The notes under the pieces were generated by a model, which saw nothing but the letters and a program-made list of their open reading frames with translations, did no database searches and was not told where the DNA came from. The translations under genes and the position numbers were made by a program. A stretch of 42,728 nt of DNA, taken from NCBI GenBank assembly GCA_900312665.1, contig ONZQ02000006.1:1525334-1568061 (forward strand), written 5' to 3'. Of this stretch, positions 21,342 through 31,666 are shown one piece after another; positions within the stretch are counted from its first letter, which is position 1, and every line of letters begins with the position of its first letter. The DNA comes from Cephalotrichum gorgonifer (Eukaryota; Ascomycota; Sordariomycetes; Microascales; Microascaceae).

Positions 21342-22067
21342 ATGAAGACCTCTCAGCTTCTCCTTTCCATCGCCATGAGCCTCCCGGCCCTCTCAAATGC
21401 CCAGGCTGTGTATGGATGGGACATCGAGGGCGTTCCTGAGGGAGGCCTCAAGGACATCACCTTTCCCATGAGCGTCAAGGGATCAGCCCACGAGCGGCAC
21501 TACTACTACGCGAACCAGTTCCCTTTCGTCGGAAGCAAGGATGTCGGCTACACCGGCCTGCAGCCCCAGCCGGATGCCGACGGCAGGAGCCAGATCCGCG
21601 GCGTCTTTTCCACCTTCATCGATGGTGCCACCACGACGGACAAGCTGTGCCACAAGGGTGCCGACGGCGGCCCCGGAGTCAGCTGCGGTTTTGTCTTCTT
21701 CGGCGAGTACGACAACATGTACGACATGGTCATCAGCAACACCGCCGATACCACATGGATGGGCACCGCCGTTGACACCACAACCGGCGCGCAACATCAT
21801 CTTGGCACTTTCACTCTGCCACCCGGTACCCAGGGGATCAGCGGTGGTAACATGGGCTTTGTCGAGGACTATGTCGGCGTTGAGAAATGCACTGATATGC
21901 CCAGGGGCGGTGCCATTGTGCTTGACCCGTTCTCTCCGTCCACGGCGGGTGCCAAGGGTAGAATTGGGGAGCCTTACGACTCGGGTACCTGCGTTGGAAA
22001 GGAGGCCAACTGGGTAGCTAAGCGCACTGACGAGGATAACGGATGGGTTATGACGCTTGGGTATTAG
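21342..22067 (+). CDS. Secreted protein, DUF3472-like
   Basis: The ATG at 21342 gives a textbook signal peptide (MKTSQLLLSIAMSLPALSNAQA) and a 241-residue protein. An upstream in-frame ATG at 21138 would bury it and is rejected. The mature part is rich in Gly and Tyr, with segments YYYANQFPFVGSKDVGYTGLQPQPD, FVFFGEYDNMYDMVISN and GTFTLPPGTQG. These recall the DUF3472 beta-rich domain (tentative). There are four Cys (CHKG, SCGF, KCTD, TCVG), consistent with two disulfides. No transmembrane segment follows the signal. A TATA-like box lies 125 bases upstream. It is intact despite lying next to a RIP-like duplicated pseudogene. Extracellular or effector-like role is inferred; the function of DUF3472 is unknown. 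Confidence 0.85.
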   Translation: MKTSQLLLSIAMSLPALSNAQAVYGWDIEGVPEGGLKDITFPMSVKGSAHERHYYYANQFPFVGSKDVGYTGLQPQPDADGRSQIRGVFSTFIDGATTTDKLCHKGADGGPGVSCGFVFFGEYDNMYDMVISNTADTTWMGTAVDTTTGAQHHLGTFTLPPGTQGISGGNMGFVEDYVGVEKCTDMPRGGAIVLDPFSPSTAGAKGRIGEPYDSGTCVGKEANWVAKRTDEDNGWVMTLGY

Positions 22068-22619
22068 AGAGGTATTGTTGGCTACTTGGGATATCTGTTG
22101 TCTTCTATGCTTAAGTCCTCAGGCTGTCGATACTCAAGAGTGGCATCCTAGGTCAGGGACCGGTGTCGCGTGGTTTGTGCCCTTCTCCGCCTCCTCGGTG
22201 CTACTATGATACAAATACACCTTAATGTGTAAATAGGCGAGGATACAGTATTTTTACTCTTACGGAGAAGCGTGCTTGTGACCGAAAAGAAAAGAAGACA
22301 CCTTGTGGGAACTTTGCCGAGTCTCCATCGTCATGCCGCCACTCCGCGCCAAATGGTAATCCATGGTGGTCGAATAATATCAAAGAGCGGCGTCACCCTC
22401 TTGTCTCTCTGTTTTTTATCATCTGCTCCAGACTCCCGACTCTAGCTCCAGTCCATAGAGCGATCTACCTTTCCTCTAAGTCCACTCCTCCACAATGACG
22501 TTCTCGAATTAACTCTTCGTCATTCTAACCTTCACTTTGCTTCCTCTTCCAACCCTATTTCACACCAGACAACAACAGGAAACCCACTGAATCGTAGAAA
22601 CAATGCCTGTATATCAACA
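22068..22619. other. Intergenic, pyrimidine-rich near the right end
   Basis: No gene is seen. Bases 22400-22600 are rich in C and T and look like the surviving promoter/leader of the transporter relic that follows. Confidence 0.35.
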
Positions 22620-23105
22620 ATGTCGCACAGCTCTGAGAAGGAACTGACGGTTGATGCCGTGGAGATGGGCTGGCCGCCCGACCTCGACAGTGAGGTGGAG
22701 GCTGCCGTCAACTGGAAGGCGTATGACATCATTTGCGCCTTCGTCTTTTTCGATGGTATCATCTTCGGCTACGGATCCTCCTATATCAAGGGTATTCTCG
22801 GTTCTCAGACGTCCATGACAAAGTTTAGTGCGTAGGGCGTAGGCCCGGAGACGATAGGAGAGTAGCACCAGTGCCTCATATTATCTATCTCGTCTCTCAG
22901 TACGTTTTTGGGTGTTCTTGCTGCTGGAGACGTTACCAATTGAATTGGCCGAAGCTGGACTGTCATTTTCGGTACCACGATCTATACGATCGGTGTAACC
23001 ATCCAGATGATTACGGGCGTTCGTGAGGCCCTCAGTCTTATAATTTGTCAAGAAACAGGCGATTACTTCTCAGCTATGGTGTATATATTGGTATATGCCT
23101 AGCTG
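22620..23105 (+). pseudogene. MFS sugar-transporter relic (N-terminal part only)
   Basis: From the ATG at 22620 the frame reads an acidic N-tail, then NWKAYDIICAFVFFDGIIFGYGSSYIKGILGS. This matches the first membrane helix and the FGYDSGYINGV motif of fungal hexose transporters. A likely intron begins at GTGCGT (22827) and ends at CTCAG (22900). Beyond it FLGVLAAGDVTN, stop, IGRSWTVIFGTTIYTIGVTIQMI matches the next two helices with the D-x-x-GRR loop. The stop is TGA where TGG is expected (G-to-A). The splice phases do not join cleanly, implying an indel. Everything after helix 3 is missing, against about 500 residues in intact family members. It is non-functional. Confidence 0.7.
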
Positions 23106-23249
23106 TTAATGGATGGTACCAGAGCAATTAAAAACTCACCTTATAAAATCAACGCGAACAATATTTCTACCCTGGAAACACCTTCCCTAGAGAGGTCTCC
23201 AGCTGTGTACCGCCTCCGATGAGCCTCATCTTAACTTGAGCCGTTTACA

Positions 23250-24308
23250 TCACCCATGGTTATAAGGGCTCCTCTTATCCAAACACCACCTAAGCGGTCC
23301 CTTATCCAACATCTCTTTCACCTTTGCGCCTTGCTGAGCGTTGGTGGCTTTCCTAGGCGCGCTCCCGCCACGGGTCCCAAACTTCATCGGGGGTATCTTG
23401 TCTATCGCCTTCGAAGCACTACCACCGGTGACCCTTCCAACTTTACCAGCAGTGGATATCAGTCCATTAAATAGGCCACCTAAAAACCTTTTGTACCCGC
23501 GCGCAGGCGTGGGCATCCCCGAGGGTTGACTTTCGGCGTTGGGTCGGTCCCTGCCATTTAATATAGTCCCATCGCTAACCACATACGCACTTCTCATCGA
23601 GTTCAGGTGACGCTCCCACGGCTCCAAGTAGCCGGGATCGCTATAAAAGTTCTCCTCGTCTTCTTCGTCCCAGGAATCTAGCTCCCACTCCTCGACCACG
23701 AGGTCTTCGGACCAGTACTGCAGGATTTCACCGCTCTCGAAATACTCCTGGTCGAAGAACTCGTCAACAACTCCCTGTCTGAAGGCCCAATCGATGCACA
23801 TGGGCGCGATGATAACGCAGAGACTGAGACGCTTGATCTTTCGGTCGTCTTGGCGCCTCTTTCGCTCGGGCTCCCTGTCCTTGAATTTGTCGTTCAAGAT
23901 TCGCTTTATGGCTGGCCACTTCCTCTCCTTCGCGTCGCGGTGCCTCTTCTTATCATTATCGTCGTCTCCCCTGTCTCTGGTGCAGCGCTTATACTGTGAC
24001 TTCGGGTCGGCCACAAGTGAGCCAGAGCAGGGCTTGCAGCGGGAACATGTTTTGGGATCAATATACCAGTGCTTATCCCCGCACTTCTTGATACATGAGC
24101 AGGAGTCGCCTTTGGGTTTGTCGGCAGCGGGCTGACGGGCAATAATACTGGGGACCGAAAATGTGGTGTCCAGCGATATAGGGCTGAGGGCCATTCTCGC
24201 GATATCATAGGTGCCCTTGAGCCCCGGGGATGACACCCGACCAAGAATCGTTGCCCCAGCGAGGCTGGCCGCGAGGAGGATCGACTTGACTATCCCAGGA
24301 GGAAGCAT
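23250..24308 (-). CDS. Cys-rich secreted-type protein, family unknown
   Basis: The ATG at 24308 is chosen because it starts a signal-like segment (MLPPGIVKSILLAASLAGATI). The frame extends upstream to 24491 but without a better start. The 352-residue product has a compact Cys cluster (residues about 65-110): CSCIKKCGDKHWYIDPKTCSRCKPC and, further on, YKRC. After that comes a strongly basic stretch (KKRHRDAKERKW, KRRQDDRKIKR) and a possible second hydrophobic segment (LSLCVIIAPMCIDWAF). An acidic Trp/Tyr-rich part (WSEDLVVEEWELDSWDEEDEENFYSD) and a basic Gly-rich tail follow. I know the CxC...DPKTC.RC pattern from fungal secreted proteins but cannot name a function. Convergent with the transporter relic. 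Confidence 0.75.
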   Translation of the reverse strand: MLPPGIVKSILLAASLAGATILGRVSSPGLKGTYDIARMALSPISLDTTFSVPSIIARQPAADKPKGDSCSCIKKCGDKHWYIDPKTCSRCKPCSGSLVADPKSQYKRCTRDRGDDDNDKKRHRDAKERKWPAIKRILNDKFKDREPERKRRQDDRKIKRLSLCVIIAPMCIDWAFRQGVVDEFFDQEYFESGEILQYWSEDLVVEEWELDSWDEEDEENFYSDPGYLEPWERHLNSMRSAYVVSDGTILNGRDRPNAESQPSGMPTPARGYKRFLGGLFNGLISTAGKVGRVTGGSASKAIDKIPPMKFGTRGGSAPRKATNAQQGAKVKEMLDKGPLRWCLDKRSPYNHG

Positions 24309-25282
24309 TGGAAAGAGGTGGGAGCAATCTGTGGGATATAGAAGGATAAAGATGAGAGAAGGGGAAGTCTTATTCGCCGCAAGTAGTAATACGGCTGTAA
24401 GTGAAATGGTGAGCGTGGTCGAAGGGAGATATGGTTGATGAGGTCTGATGAACAGTACTGGTGTGCCATGTCGCTTTTTTGTAAGGAACATGACCTCTAT
24501 TTATGGAGTATCTGATGGGGTGTTTGTTGCATATGTGGTGTTGTCCGCTCGAAGAATGGTTTTCTGTGGGCGGGCATCGGGCCAACACCACCCTGCTCAT
24601 ATGTATTAGACGCCACGACAGACAAAGCCTGGAATAACCCTACAGTGCTTGCTAATTTGAGCGGCTGGATCTATAAGCGTAGCACCGTGTACTGAGTCGT
24701 ATTTGCAAAAAAAAAAAAAAAAAAAACAAAAAAAAAAAAGGGAAGAGAGAGAGAGCAGTCTAACTTGCGGCTATGTTGGCTCGAGGCCAGCGTAGGGTGT
24801 CTCCTTGTCACGCGACCCGTCGTAGGATCTGACTTCTAATAATAGGTTTCAAGAGTAAATGTATTGTGTACCCGTGCTTTGTTGGATGTGTAGCCGAACT
24901 ATGCAATATGACACAAGACATGGTCGGTGTCTTGGGCCACCAGCCAACAGCCAACAGCCAAGCCAACGACATGATCCACCTAGCTATAAGCATGCATCCG
25001 TCAAAAGCCTCCGACCCAACTGCTCAACGGAACGCTCAGAACCCACCACCTCACTCGCAAGTCACCATGCTAGACAACGCCCATCCTAGCATCGCCTAGA
25101 TTGGGTGGGCGTGCATTATGAATACTGCCCTGCTACACAGGACTGGGCGGAGAGGATGAGACTTGAACCACATAACATAGGAGTATATCGTGATGTAATT
25201 TTTTTTTTGGGCAGGCAGGCAAGTATCTAGTGAATCCTGATCTCAAGGTCCAGAACAAGAAACACTTTTCGAATTATTCATC
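24309..25282. other. Intergenic with an A-tract and GA microsatellite
   Basis: Bases 24706-24739 are almost pure A, interrupted by one C, and run into GGGAAGAGAGAGAGAG. Small open frames at 24859-25099 have no family resemblance. A T-tract occurs at 25200-25208. Nothing else is supported. Confidence 0.5.
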
Positions 25283-25957
25283 TCAGAGCCCCAGTAAACC
25301 CCCGGTAAACGTCACGATAATTACAGCCATTGGCAATCCAACAGCCCAGGATAAAGAGTGCTCGCCAGCGCCGGACTCGTCTCCAGGGCTATCATCTGGC
25401 GGCGCCTCGAGTACCTCCATCACAGTATCCAAGACATAGAACCAGAAGGCCTCCTCGCACGGGAAAGTTGCGGTATTGTTGTTCACGCAGCTAATGTAGT
25501 TGGTGATGTCTTTTCTCTTGTCCCTCTCCGTGACTCGATCGAAACGCTCAAATCGCCACTCGTCCGTCTTGTTCCAAAAGTCGAAGGTTACATCATTGAA
25601 GTCATCTGGTATATCGGCGATCCAGGCACACTCTCGCGATGGGTCATCGGCAGTGCGAGGGTGGGTTTTATAGTATGAAGAGGAGAATCTGATGAGTCCG
25701 GCTGGACGAGAGGGCATGGCGCCCTTGACCTTCTCCAGTTCGGAGGCGCAAGAAGATGAGAACGGCCCGGTTGGATTCGGACTGGCGGCCGAGTTGGGAG
25801 TTGAAGCAAGAGTCGTTGTTCCGGGCACGGTTGTCGGGGATAAAGATGTCCGAGTAGAGTCGGTAGGCTCCTTCCGGGGATAGTTGGGGTGATGGGTTTG
25901 ATAGGCGGCAGAAAGCCCGGAAAGCCCAAAGAATGAGACAAGAATGATGTGGTTCAT
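25283..25957 (-). CDS. Small secreted protein with GPI-anchor-like tail
   Basis: 224 residues. The signal peptide is MNHIILVSFFGLSGLSAA, then a Thr/Ser/Pro-rich linker (residues 20-65). The core has four Cys (SSSCASE, ECAWIAD, ISCVNNN, FPCEEAF), enough for two disulfides. A C-terminal small-residue site (GDESGAG) is followed by a hydrophobic end (WAVGLPMAVIIVTFTGGLLGL), typical of a GPI-anchor signal. This layout (signal, S/T linker, four-Cys core, GPI tail) is common in short fungal cell-wall proteins of unknown function. The gene is a single exon with no disabling change. It probably acts at the plasma membrane or cell wall. Confidence 0.8.
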   Translation of the reverse strand: MNHIILVSFFGLSGLSAAYQTHHPNYPRKEPTDSTRTSLSPTTVPGTTTLASTPNSAASPNPTGPFSSSCASELEKVKGAMPSRPAGLIRFSSSYYKTHPRTADDPSRECAWIADIPDDFNDVTFDFWNKTDEWRFERFDRVTERDKRKDITNYISCVNNNTATFPCEEAFWFYVLDTVMEVLEAPPDDSPGDESGAGEHSLSWAVGLPMAVIIVTFTGGLLGL

Positions 25958-26577
25958 GATGGCGTTTAGCGTTGGTTTCTGAGCCGGGCTTTGCTATGAG
26001 AGAGGGATACGATCGATACGGCCAGAAGCGAGATAGTTGAAAGCAACTACGAAATTTATCGGCAAAGAAGAGTAAGTCTGAAATGTTTTATGGAGGAAAA
26101 TAGCGGGATATGGCGATGGGCGTCAGTTCCTGGCGGCTGCATGTGTTGGGCCCGTTCATAGTATCACATGCAAGCCGCAGCTCCTGGCCGCATATTTGGC
26201 TCGCGGTTAACCAACCCAAATGCGACCTGGAGACCGGCCCCCACGATCCGCCCTGCCAAGTCTTAATGAACCAACAAACATTAGCTGCCGGCATTTTTGG
26301 AGATACAATACTGTTAGATACGGTGGTAACATCTCTGGGTTAAACTAAGACCTATGGACCGCACTTCCATGCCAGGCCGAGCTGCCCTCGCTAAGAGCAG
26401 TGAGTTCACTATCATTGATCATTCATCTCTATCACAGATTGCACCCACATCTCCATCGTACATCCACTTTGCAAGACTCAGCACAAGATTCCGTCACCAC
26501 CTCGTCAGACGTTCAATCGCACACCAATATCCACCTCATCGACCTTTACACTGACAAGGCACGCTTCGTCACCGACA
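25958..26577. other. Divergent intergenic region
   Basis: It lies between two divergently transcribed secreted genes and probably holds both promoters. Bases 26410-26575 are rich in C, T and A, as expected for a leader of the gene at 26578. No other gene is supported. Confidence 0.4.
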
Positions 26578-26946
26578 ATGCTTTCGAATACCGCAACCCA
26601 AATTCTTCTCATTCTTTGCGCCCTCTTCCCGCAAGGCATACATTCTTACGAGCTCGTCTTCTACAGTGGATCAGGCTGTCGAGGACAGGCTCTCGGCACC
26701 ATCATCACTGGCCAAACCCGCGACGAATGCAAGCGCGATTATAGCGGCAACGCAGGATCCATCCTAGTCTCAAGCACCGGCGCCGTCGACGACAACTACA
26801 TGGTTGTGCTGTATGGCAGCGACGACTGCAATCTGAAAAACGAGGTGCAGCACGGTGATGATACCGACTTCTGCCTGGAGGAACCGTACAAGGGATTTCA
26901 GGTCGTGGACACTGGCATGGTTGAAGACGTGGCTGAAGATGCTTGA
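26578..26946 (+). CDS. Small secreted Cys-containing protein (effector-like)
   Basis: 122 residues. The signal peptide is MLSNTATQILLILCALFPQGIHS, leaving a mature protein of about 100 residues. It has four Cys (GSGCRG, DECKRD, DDCNLK, FCLEE) and the opening YELVFYSGSGCRGQALGTII. This resembles small fungal secreted proteins that begin with a beta strand followed by an early Cys. Acidic, no membrane segment. The single exon is intact, and the leader is C/T-rich. Size and Cys content fit an effector candidate or a cell-wall-associated protein; that role is inferred only from layout. Confidence 0.8.
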   Translation: MLSNTATQILLILCALFPQGIHSYELVFYSGSGCRGQALGTIITGQTRDECKRDYSGNAGSILVSSTGAVDDNYMVVLYGSDDCNLKNEVQHGDDTDFCLEEPYKGFQVVDTGMVEDVAEDA

Positions 26947-27879
26947 CTGGTTGCTGTGCTTGAATGGGAGCGCGAAAATCCACTTTTGCAAATCTGGTAC
27001 TGCATCTCGAGTGTATGGACATGGAATTATGAAGGGCTAGGGGCTCTAACGGAGGAAGCGGATGGACTAGTAATTGACGAATGGTTTACTTGGCTGGTCA
27101 GGAACACCAGAATCTTCCCCATCTTGTGCAGGGTGGTTGTCCTCCTTGGCAGGTTAGAAGTATGTTAGACGTTACTAAACAACCAATACATACATCAAAA
27201 TGCCAATTATTAGCAAGTATAGCTGGAATCGCGAAGGTGAGATTTACAACGACATACCTGGAAGAGTCGCCGGAGTTCGGCGATTTTCATCTCGCCTGTT
27301 GGTTCGTCGTGTTCGACGGTCTGGGGGTATAGGTGGACTTGGTCGGCCCTTGTTTCAATACTTGCTGTGACTTCAATGGTAAATCACCGACTCGGAGGAT
27401 TCAACATGGTCCGACCAAACTTGGAACATGCACGTCATTTTTAGCATGTGTAAATCCAAGACATTTTCCATCCGAAAATACCAACCAATACAACCAATCC
27501 AGCTAATCCAACCAACAACCCGTTATGGAGGGCGCAAGCAAGGCACCCGATCGCGAGGATGTATCTATGCAAACCAAAAGTTGGTTCGAATCCTGCGTGC
27601 CACCATACCAGGCGCGGCGCGTAACTTTTGCCAATAATACGTCGAGTCCCCCAACGTAGTACTGAATGCCGGTGCCGACCCAGGAAATGCTGGTGGGCCA
27701 CACTCAATCTTGGGGCCGGCAGGATGGAGGCCACTCCGCCCCGCCCGTAACGCTATTAACCCACCCATGTCGATGGTGTTAGTTCACAGATCGTACTTCT
27801 AGGGGACACATCGGCGGCCATTCTAGACGGTACTGAGCCCGGCTCAGGCTGGGTTTCTCGCCCCCGCGTCACTCCTGCC

Positions 27880-27932
27880 GCCGGCCCCCAACCCACTGTT
27901 GTCCTACCGGCCGCGTAGTAGTGGGGGCCGGC
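27880..27932. repeat. GC-rich inverted repeat (11-bp perfect arms)
   Basis: GCCGGCCCCCA at 27880-27890 pairs with TGGGGGCCGGC at 27922-27932 around a 31-base loop. There is no T run after it and no gene just upstream, so it is not called a terminator. Confidence 0.7.
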
Positions 27933-27949
27933 CCGCATTCAGCGGCAGG

Positions 27950-28226
27950 TCCGGGGGGATACTGCGCCCGACTCGGCAATCTTCTTGTTAGTTCAACCGG
28001 GTGGGTATGTCAGGGGCAACCGAACGCGACGTCGGATGGCGTGCACTCCAGCCCCGGGGCGCAGCACCATCAGTTCCTAGCTGTCTCAGTAGATTCTGCC
28101 TTATAGCCACGCCAGGCCGCCTGTATCATTACACTCCCCCTCTTTCGAGGGCTAGGCAAGGGGCGGCCGGTATGGGGGCTACTGCGCCCGACACGGACAT
28201 CTTCTTGTTGGCTTATTAGGGTGGGA
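27950..28226. repeat. Imperfect direct repeat, 220-bp offset
   Basis: The phrase ACTGCGCCCGAC...CGG.CAT/AATCTTCTTGTT, then GGGTGGG, occurs at 27961 and again at 28181. Flanking GGGGG-rich sequence is shared. Roughly 58 bases match per copy. Confidence 0.7.
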
Positions 28227-28731
28227 TAGGCGGCTACCGCCCTCGATACTTTCATCTCGTTATCAGTCCAAGCCTCCTAGTCATCTCCTATGGTTCTATA
28301 TTGGGAGCATTCCTAACCAACAGAGACATGAAAAGGCCGGGCATCCGACCTATGAGGGGTGGTCCCCTTTCCCGTAAAAACAACCCCAACTCGACCAACG
28401 TGACTATGCTATGTGAAATATCCCCCCTTACTGTTCGAGGATGCCCAGCGCCGAGAAATTGTATATAACCTTTCGACATTAACTTCGAAAACAAGTGTCC
28501 GTTAAAAACATGCTTCATCATCTTTATAAGTCGCTATAACACACTGGCTTCACACTTCCTTGTCTCCTTCCCTGCCCATTAGCTGTGCCACTGAGCTTCA
28601 CCATTTTCTTACTACCACCCAGCCAAACTTGTTCCCCTTGCCGACTTGCCCAATACTGCCATCACTTAAATCAGCGCCTCCGTCTACTCCTTGCAAAGTT
28701 CTGTTGCCAGCCGTTTCTCCTCCTCTCAACA

Positions 28732-29433
28732 ATGAAGCCAAACCTCTTCCCCGTCCTCCTAGGGGTGCTTTTTCAGGTTCTACTTCCAGTATGGGCAGGG
28801 TCTGGGCAGCTCAAGTCTAGAGCAGACAGACCGAGACCGATAGGCATCCAGCTAGACTCAGCGCCGCAAGTTAACTTTCCACAAGCGGAACCGGGGGTTC
28901 AGTATCTCAGCTATTCGGCGGTGATCGAGTACGACGAGGACATGGTTAGGCCTGTTTGCGCGTTATTAGACGGGGACTTGAGTCATCCCGACTACGTCTC
29001 GCCGTATATGCAAGACTGCTTGATCGACACAGCCGAGAACGGACATTCCAGCCTCCATAGGACCAAGTCACTCTGTGCCGAGCCGAATGTCGTCCGCCTG
29101 CTTCAGCAAGACCTGGGAAGACCCGAGATACCGACCCCAAATAGAATCCTTGTCGTCGTCAGCCCTGATCAAGATGACGACGATGAATCCAGCGAAGACG
29201 AGGTTAACGGAATCGAGCCATCCAGACCTATCTTCATGGCGCTACCTTGCACGGGGGCAAACGGCAAGCTAGGGTGCGACTCGACATTCGCGAAAAAGTA
29301 CCGCCTGGCACCTATAGATACCACAGCGCGCCGGGACACAAGTTGGCCCGTTGCACAGTATGAGTTTACTACTATCACGAATCCCCGACAAAGCTACCAG
29401 GGTAATGGGATACCTGGGATACCTGGCAATTAA
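28732..29433 (+). CDS. Secreted protein, family unknown
   Basis: The ATG at 28732 is chosen over one in frame at 28585 because it starts a clear signal peptide (MKPNLFPVLLGVLFQVLLPVWA) after a C/T-rich leader. The product has 233 residues. Four Cys (PVCALL, QDCLID, SLCAEP near the middle, and LPCTGANGKLGC later, which adds a pair) suggest disulfides. A short acidic run (QDDDDESSEDEVNG) lies near residue 145. The C-terminal part contains RRDTSWPVAQYEFTTITNP. There is no transmembrane segment after the signal. Single exon, no disabling change. I do not recognise a family; an extracellular role is inferred from the signal peptide. The minus-strand 277-codon frame that overlaps its end is treated as a shadow. 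Confidence 0.8.
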   Translation: MKPNLFPVLLGVLFQVLLPVWAGSGQLKSRADRPRPIGIQLDSAPQVNFPQAEPGVQYLSYSAVIEYDEDMVRPVCALLDGDLSHPDYVSPYMQDCLIDTAENGHSSLHRTKSLCAEPNVVRLLQQDLGRPEIPTPNRILVVVSPDQDDDDESSEDEVNGIEPSRPIFMALPCTGANGKLGCDSTFAKKYRLAPIDTTARRDTSWPVAQYEFTTITNPRQSYQGNGIPGIPGN

Positions 29434-30157
29434 TTGGCGAAGGAAGTTGAGGAGAAGGCCAGGGCTGGTTATGAGTGATCCTATGTATGAAGCGCCGTCC
29501 TGCCTATATGTATTGATTTTCAGAGCAAGTCTGTTAGCTGCTTCTCTAGGATCATAATTTATCTCCTTATACATTGATATTCTGAATATTCTACTATGTA
29601 TGCTGGTTTTGTGACATGGATCATCCACCACACGCATGCTTGTACTGCGTTCCGTGGGCTTCCCTGGCGTCGTCCGATCGCGTCCGGAGTTAGACGTGGT
29701 TTCTGGATCCAGGAGAAGCCCACTTATGATATCCGCCCAGTAGACAAATCCCAGTGCCTGCCTATTCTTTTTTCTGCTGGTAGCTGGGCGCGGGAGGCCA
29801 GTCCGTGCTCTATTTCGCCCATGAATGGGGAGCCGTCGCGCAACCTTGATTGACTCGTTCCTACGAATAGTTAGTTGTTGACCGTCTCTTTCTTCATTCC
29901 AATAACCCGAGGACGCTCCGACAGAACTCCGATGAAACTCCGGTAAGCGCCGGTCTCTCTGGCGGAGACGGGGACGTACCTCGAAAGCAGCAAGTATAAA
30001 TATGTTGCTCTTGCAGCTTCGAGATTTTACCAACCGTGGAGCCTTTTTGCAACACAAGTGACCGTCACAGTTAATACATTCAGTGTGCGGCGTACATGGC
30101 ATTAATTACCGGCACGCACTCGGCACAACTCCTCATACCCACCCGCATCTCATCTCC
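29434..30157. other. Intergenic stretch without a supported gene
   Basis: A long minus-strand open frame (30102-29269) crosses it, but it overlaps the secreted gene antisense and has basic, unordered composition. I see no other feature. AT-rich DNA at 29560-29600 may be where the upstream gene terminates. Confidence 0.35.
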
Positions 30158-31640
30158 ATGTCCCCCGAAGCAAATCGTCGGCATTCGGCTGGCCTAGACA
30201 ACCTGCCCCAGGAACTGTTTGATCAAATCTCCAGCCTGCTCGAGCGGCGAGATATTCTCGCCCTCACCTATGTCTCCAAGACTATCCGCCCCCTCGCTGA
30301 AAATTTTCTCTATACCCTGATAATTGTCAGGGACAATCAGGACTTCGCTATCCTCTCACGCGTGTTACTGACGAAACCCCACCTTCGTACCGTTGTCCAG
30401 TCCTACCGAGTGATTAAGAGCGCTCCGTGGTGGAGTATTGATCTTCTAGCCAGCCTGCAATTCTTGCGCAGTTTCACCTTTCGTCCTAAGAATACAAGGC
30501 ATGAAAATGTACCATGTGTGGTGCAGAATCTGGCTGCTGGGGGCTGGATCCCGGCATCAATGAGACGATGTGGGTATCTCTCCTCTGCTACTTTTTTCCC
30601 TACATTTCGCGCAAAGCATGATGCTAACTCTAGGAGCAGGCACAATAGAACTTTTCTATCACGATATTGGAGATGTCCCCGAAGAGACAATCGATCAGCT
30701 GCTATACACCCTGCTGTCTGCCCCAGCCCTCAAGGCTGTGACGGCTACCTATATACAGGACTCTTTCAAGGGATCAACCCAGGGCATCCGATCTCTGGAC
30801 TGCCCCCCGCCGATTCTATCCTGCACCAGATATACAGACCTCCAGGAGCTACATCTACACTGGGACCATCTCTCGCTGCGCCGGCTGTCGACACTGTTAC
30901 ATCTTCCGCGAAACCTCGAGGTCTTGCACCTCCGTTTTAACAGTAGCCGCCCGCTCAACTGCCATGACTTGGTTATGGATAGGTTCGACGCAGAAGGCAG
31001 TATGATCTCCCAGGGGGCCGCTGTGAACTACACAGGAGCAGCTATGCACATGAACGAAGCCCTGAGACCCGTGGCTCACAGCTTGCGGGAGCTCGCCATC
31101 TCCTTCATCGTCGATGTGGATAGATCCCCAGGGATAGAAAGCTGCTCTGACTGGCTGGATTTCCACTGGGGCCATGGCGGCCTAAGGGAGTTCGAGAAAT
31201 TAGATTTCCTACGGGTCCCCCGTAACGCATGGGCCTTGTCGGGCATGTATATACCGGTGGGAAATCTGGATCTTCCCAAGTCCTTGAGAACCCTTCATCT
31301 TGGCGGCTCTCTGCTGATCAAGAGGGGGGGAGATGCTTGGTTTGCGAACAGCGGCTACGCCATGATCCCGCCAGGGTCGCTCACTGTGCGGGGAATAGGC
31401 GGGTCGAACTTTAACCGACGCTCTATGCTGGATGCCACCCACGGGCTTAGCTACCTCCAGGTCTCTCCTGGGCCATCGGTGGACGTAGAAAGCATACAGA
31501 GACACCGACCACCCGTTTTCCTACCTCCGCGGCTGGAGTCACTGGTAGACCGTGGGATTAGAATCTTGGTGAAGCTACCTGGAGGGGGGAGCTTAGAACT
31601 TGAGACGCGTCGCCCACCACCCCGAGATACGGTGGCATAG
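30158..31640 (+). CDS. F-box protein with leucine-rich C-terminal region
   Basis: The ATG at 30158 (MSPEAN) is followed at residues 13-55 by a clear F-box: LDNLPQELFDQISSLLERRDILALTYVSKTIRPLAENFLY. Exon 1 ends at 30569. The intron begins GTGGGT at 30570, has a CTAAC branch at about 30624-30628, and ends at CAG 30639 (or AG 30636). The first AG (30633) would create TGA, so it is excluded. Exon 2 (30640-31640) gives 470 residues in total, in frame. It contains irregular Leu-rich segments (LQELHLHWDHLSLRRLSTLLHL, LEVLHLRF, LRELAISF). F-box proteins link SKP1-cullin ubiquitin ligases to substrates through the C-terminal region; the substrate here is unknown. Its 3' end is convergent with a decayed minus-strand gene. 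Confidence 0.75.
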
Positions 31641-31666
31641 GCTAGAGGTCATTCTGGAGGCTGTTT

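Larger units (their letters stand above)
26947..28731. other. Long non-coding stretch with hairpin and duplicated block
   Basis: No gene is supported across 1.8 kb. It contains a CCAA/TCCA-rich simple stretch at 27480-27520, a GC-rich inverted repeat at 27880-27932 and a duplicated block (27950-28007 and 28167-28226). TTATAA at 28525-28530 lies about 200 bases before the next ATG and could be its TATA element. GGTTCGAATCC at 27583-27593 is tRNA-like but isolated. Confidence 0.45.

Noticed and set aside
27542..27603. tRNA-like 3' half (GGTTCGAATCC then GCGTGCCA)
   Set aside because: The T-loop consensus is present, but the T stem has a mismatch, the possible 5' acceptor strand is only ~60 bases away and pairs poorly, and no anticodon arm fits. 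At most a tRNA-derived remnant.
27880..27932. GC-rich hairpin as a terminator
   Set aside because: Intrinsic hairpin terminators are not used by fungal RNA polymerase II, and no gene ends nearby.
29269..30102. 277-codon minus-strand open frame
   Set aside because: It overlaps the end of a secreted gene antisense, has basic unordered composition and no domain-like segment.
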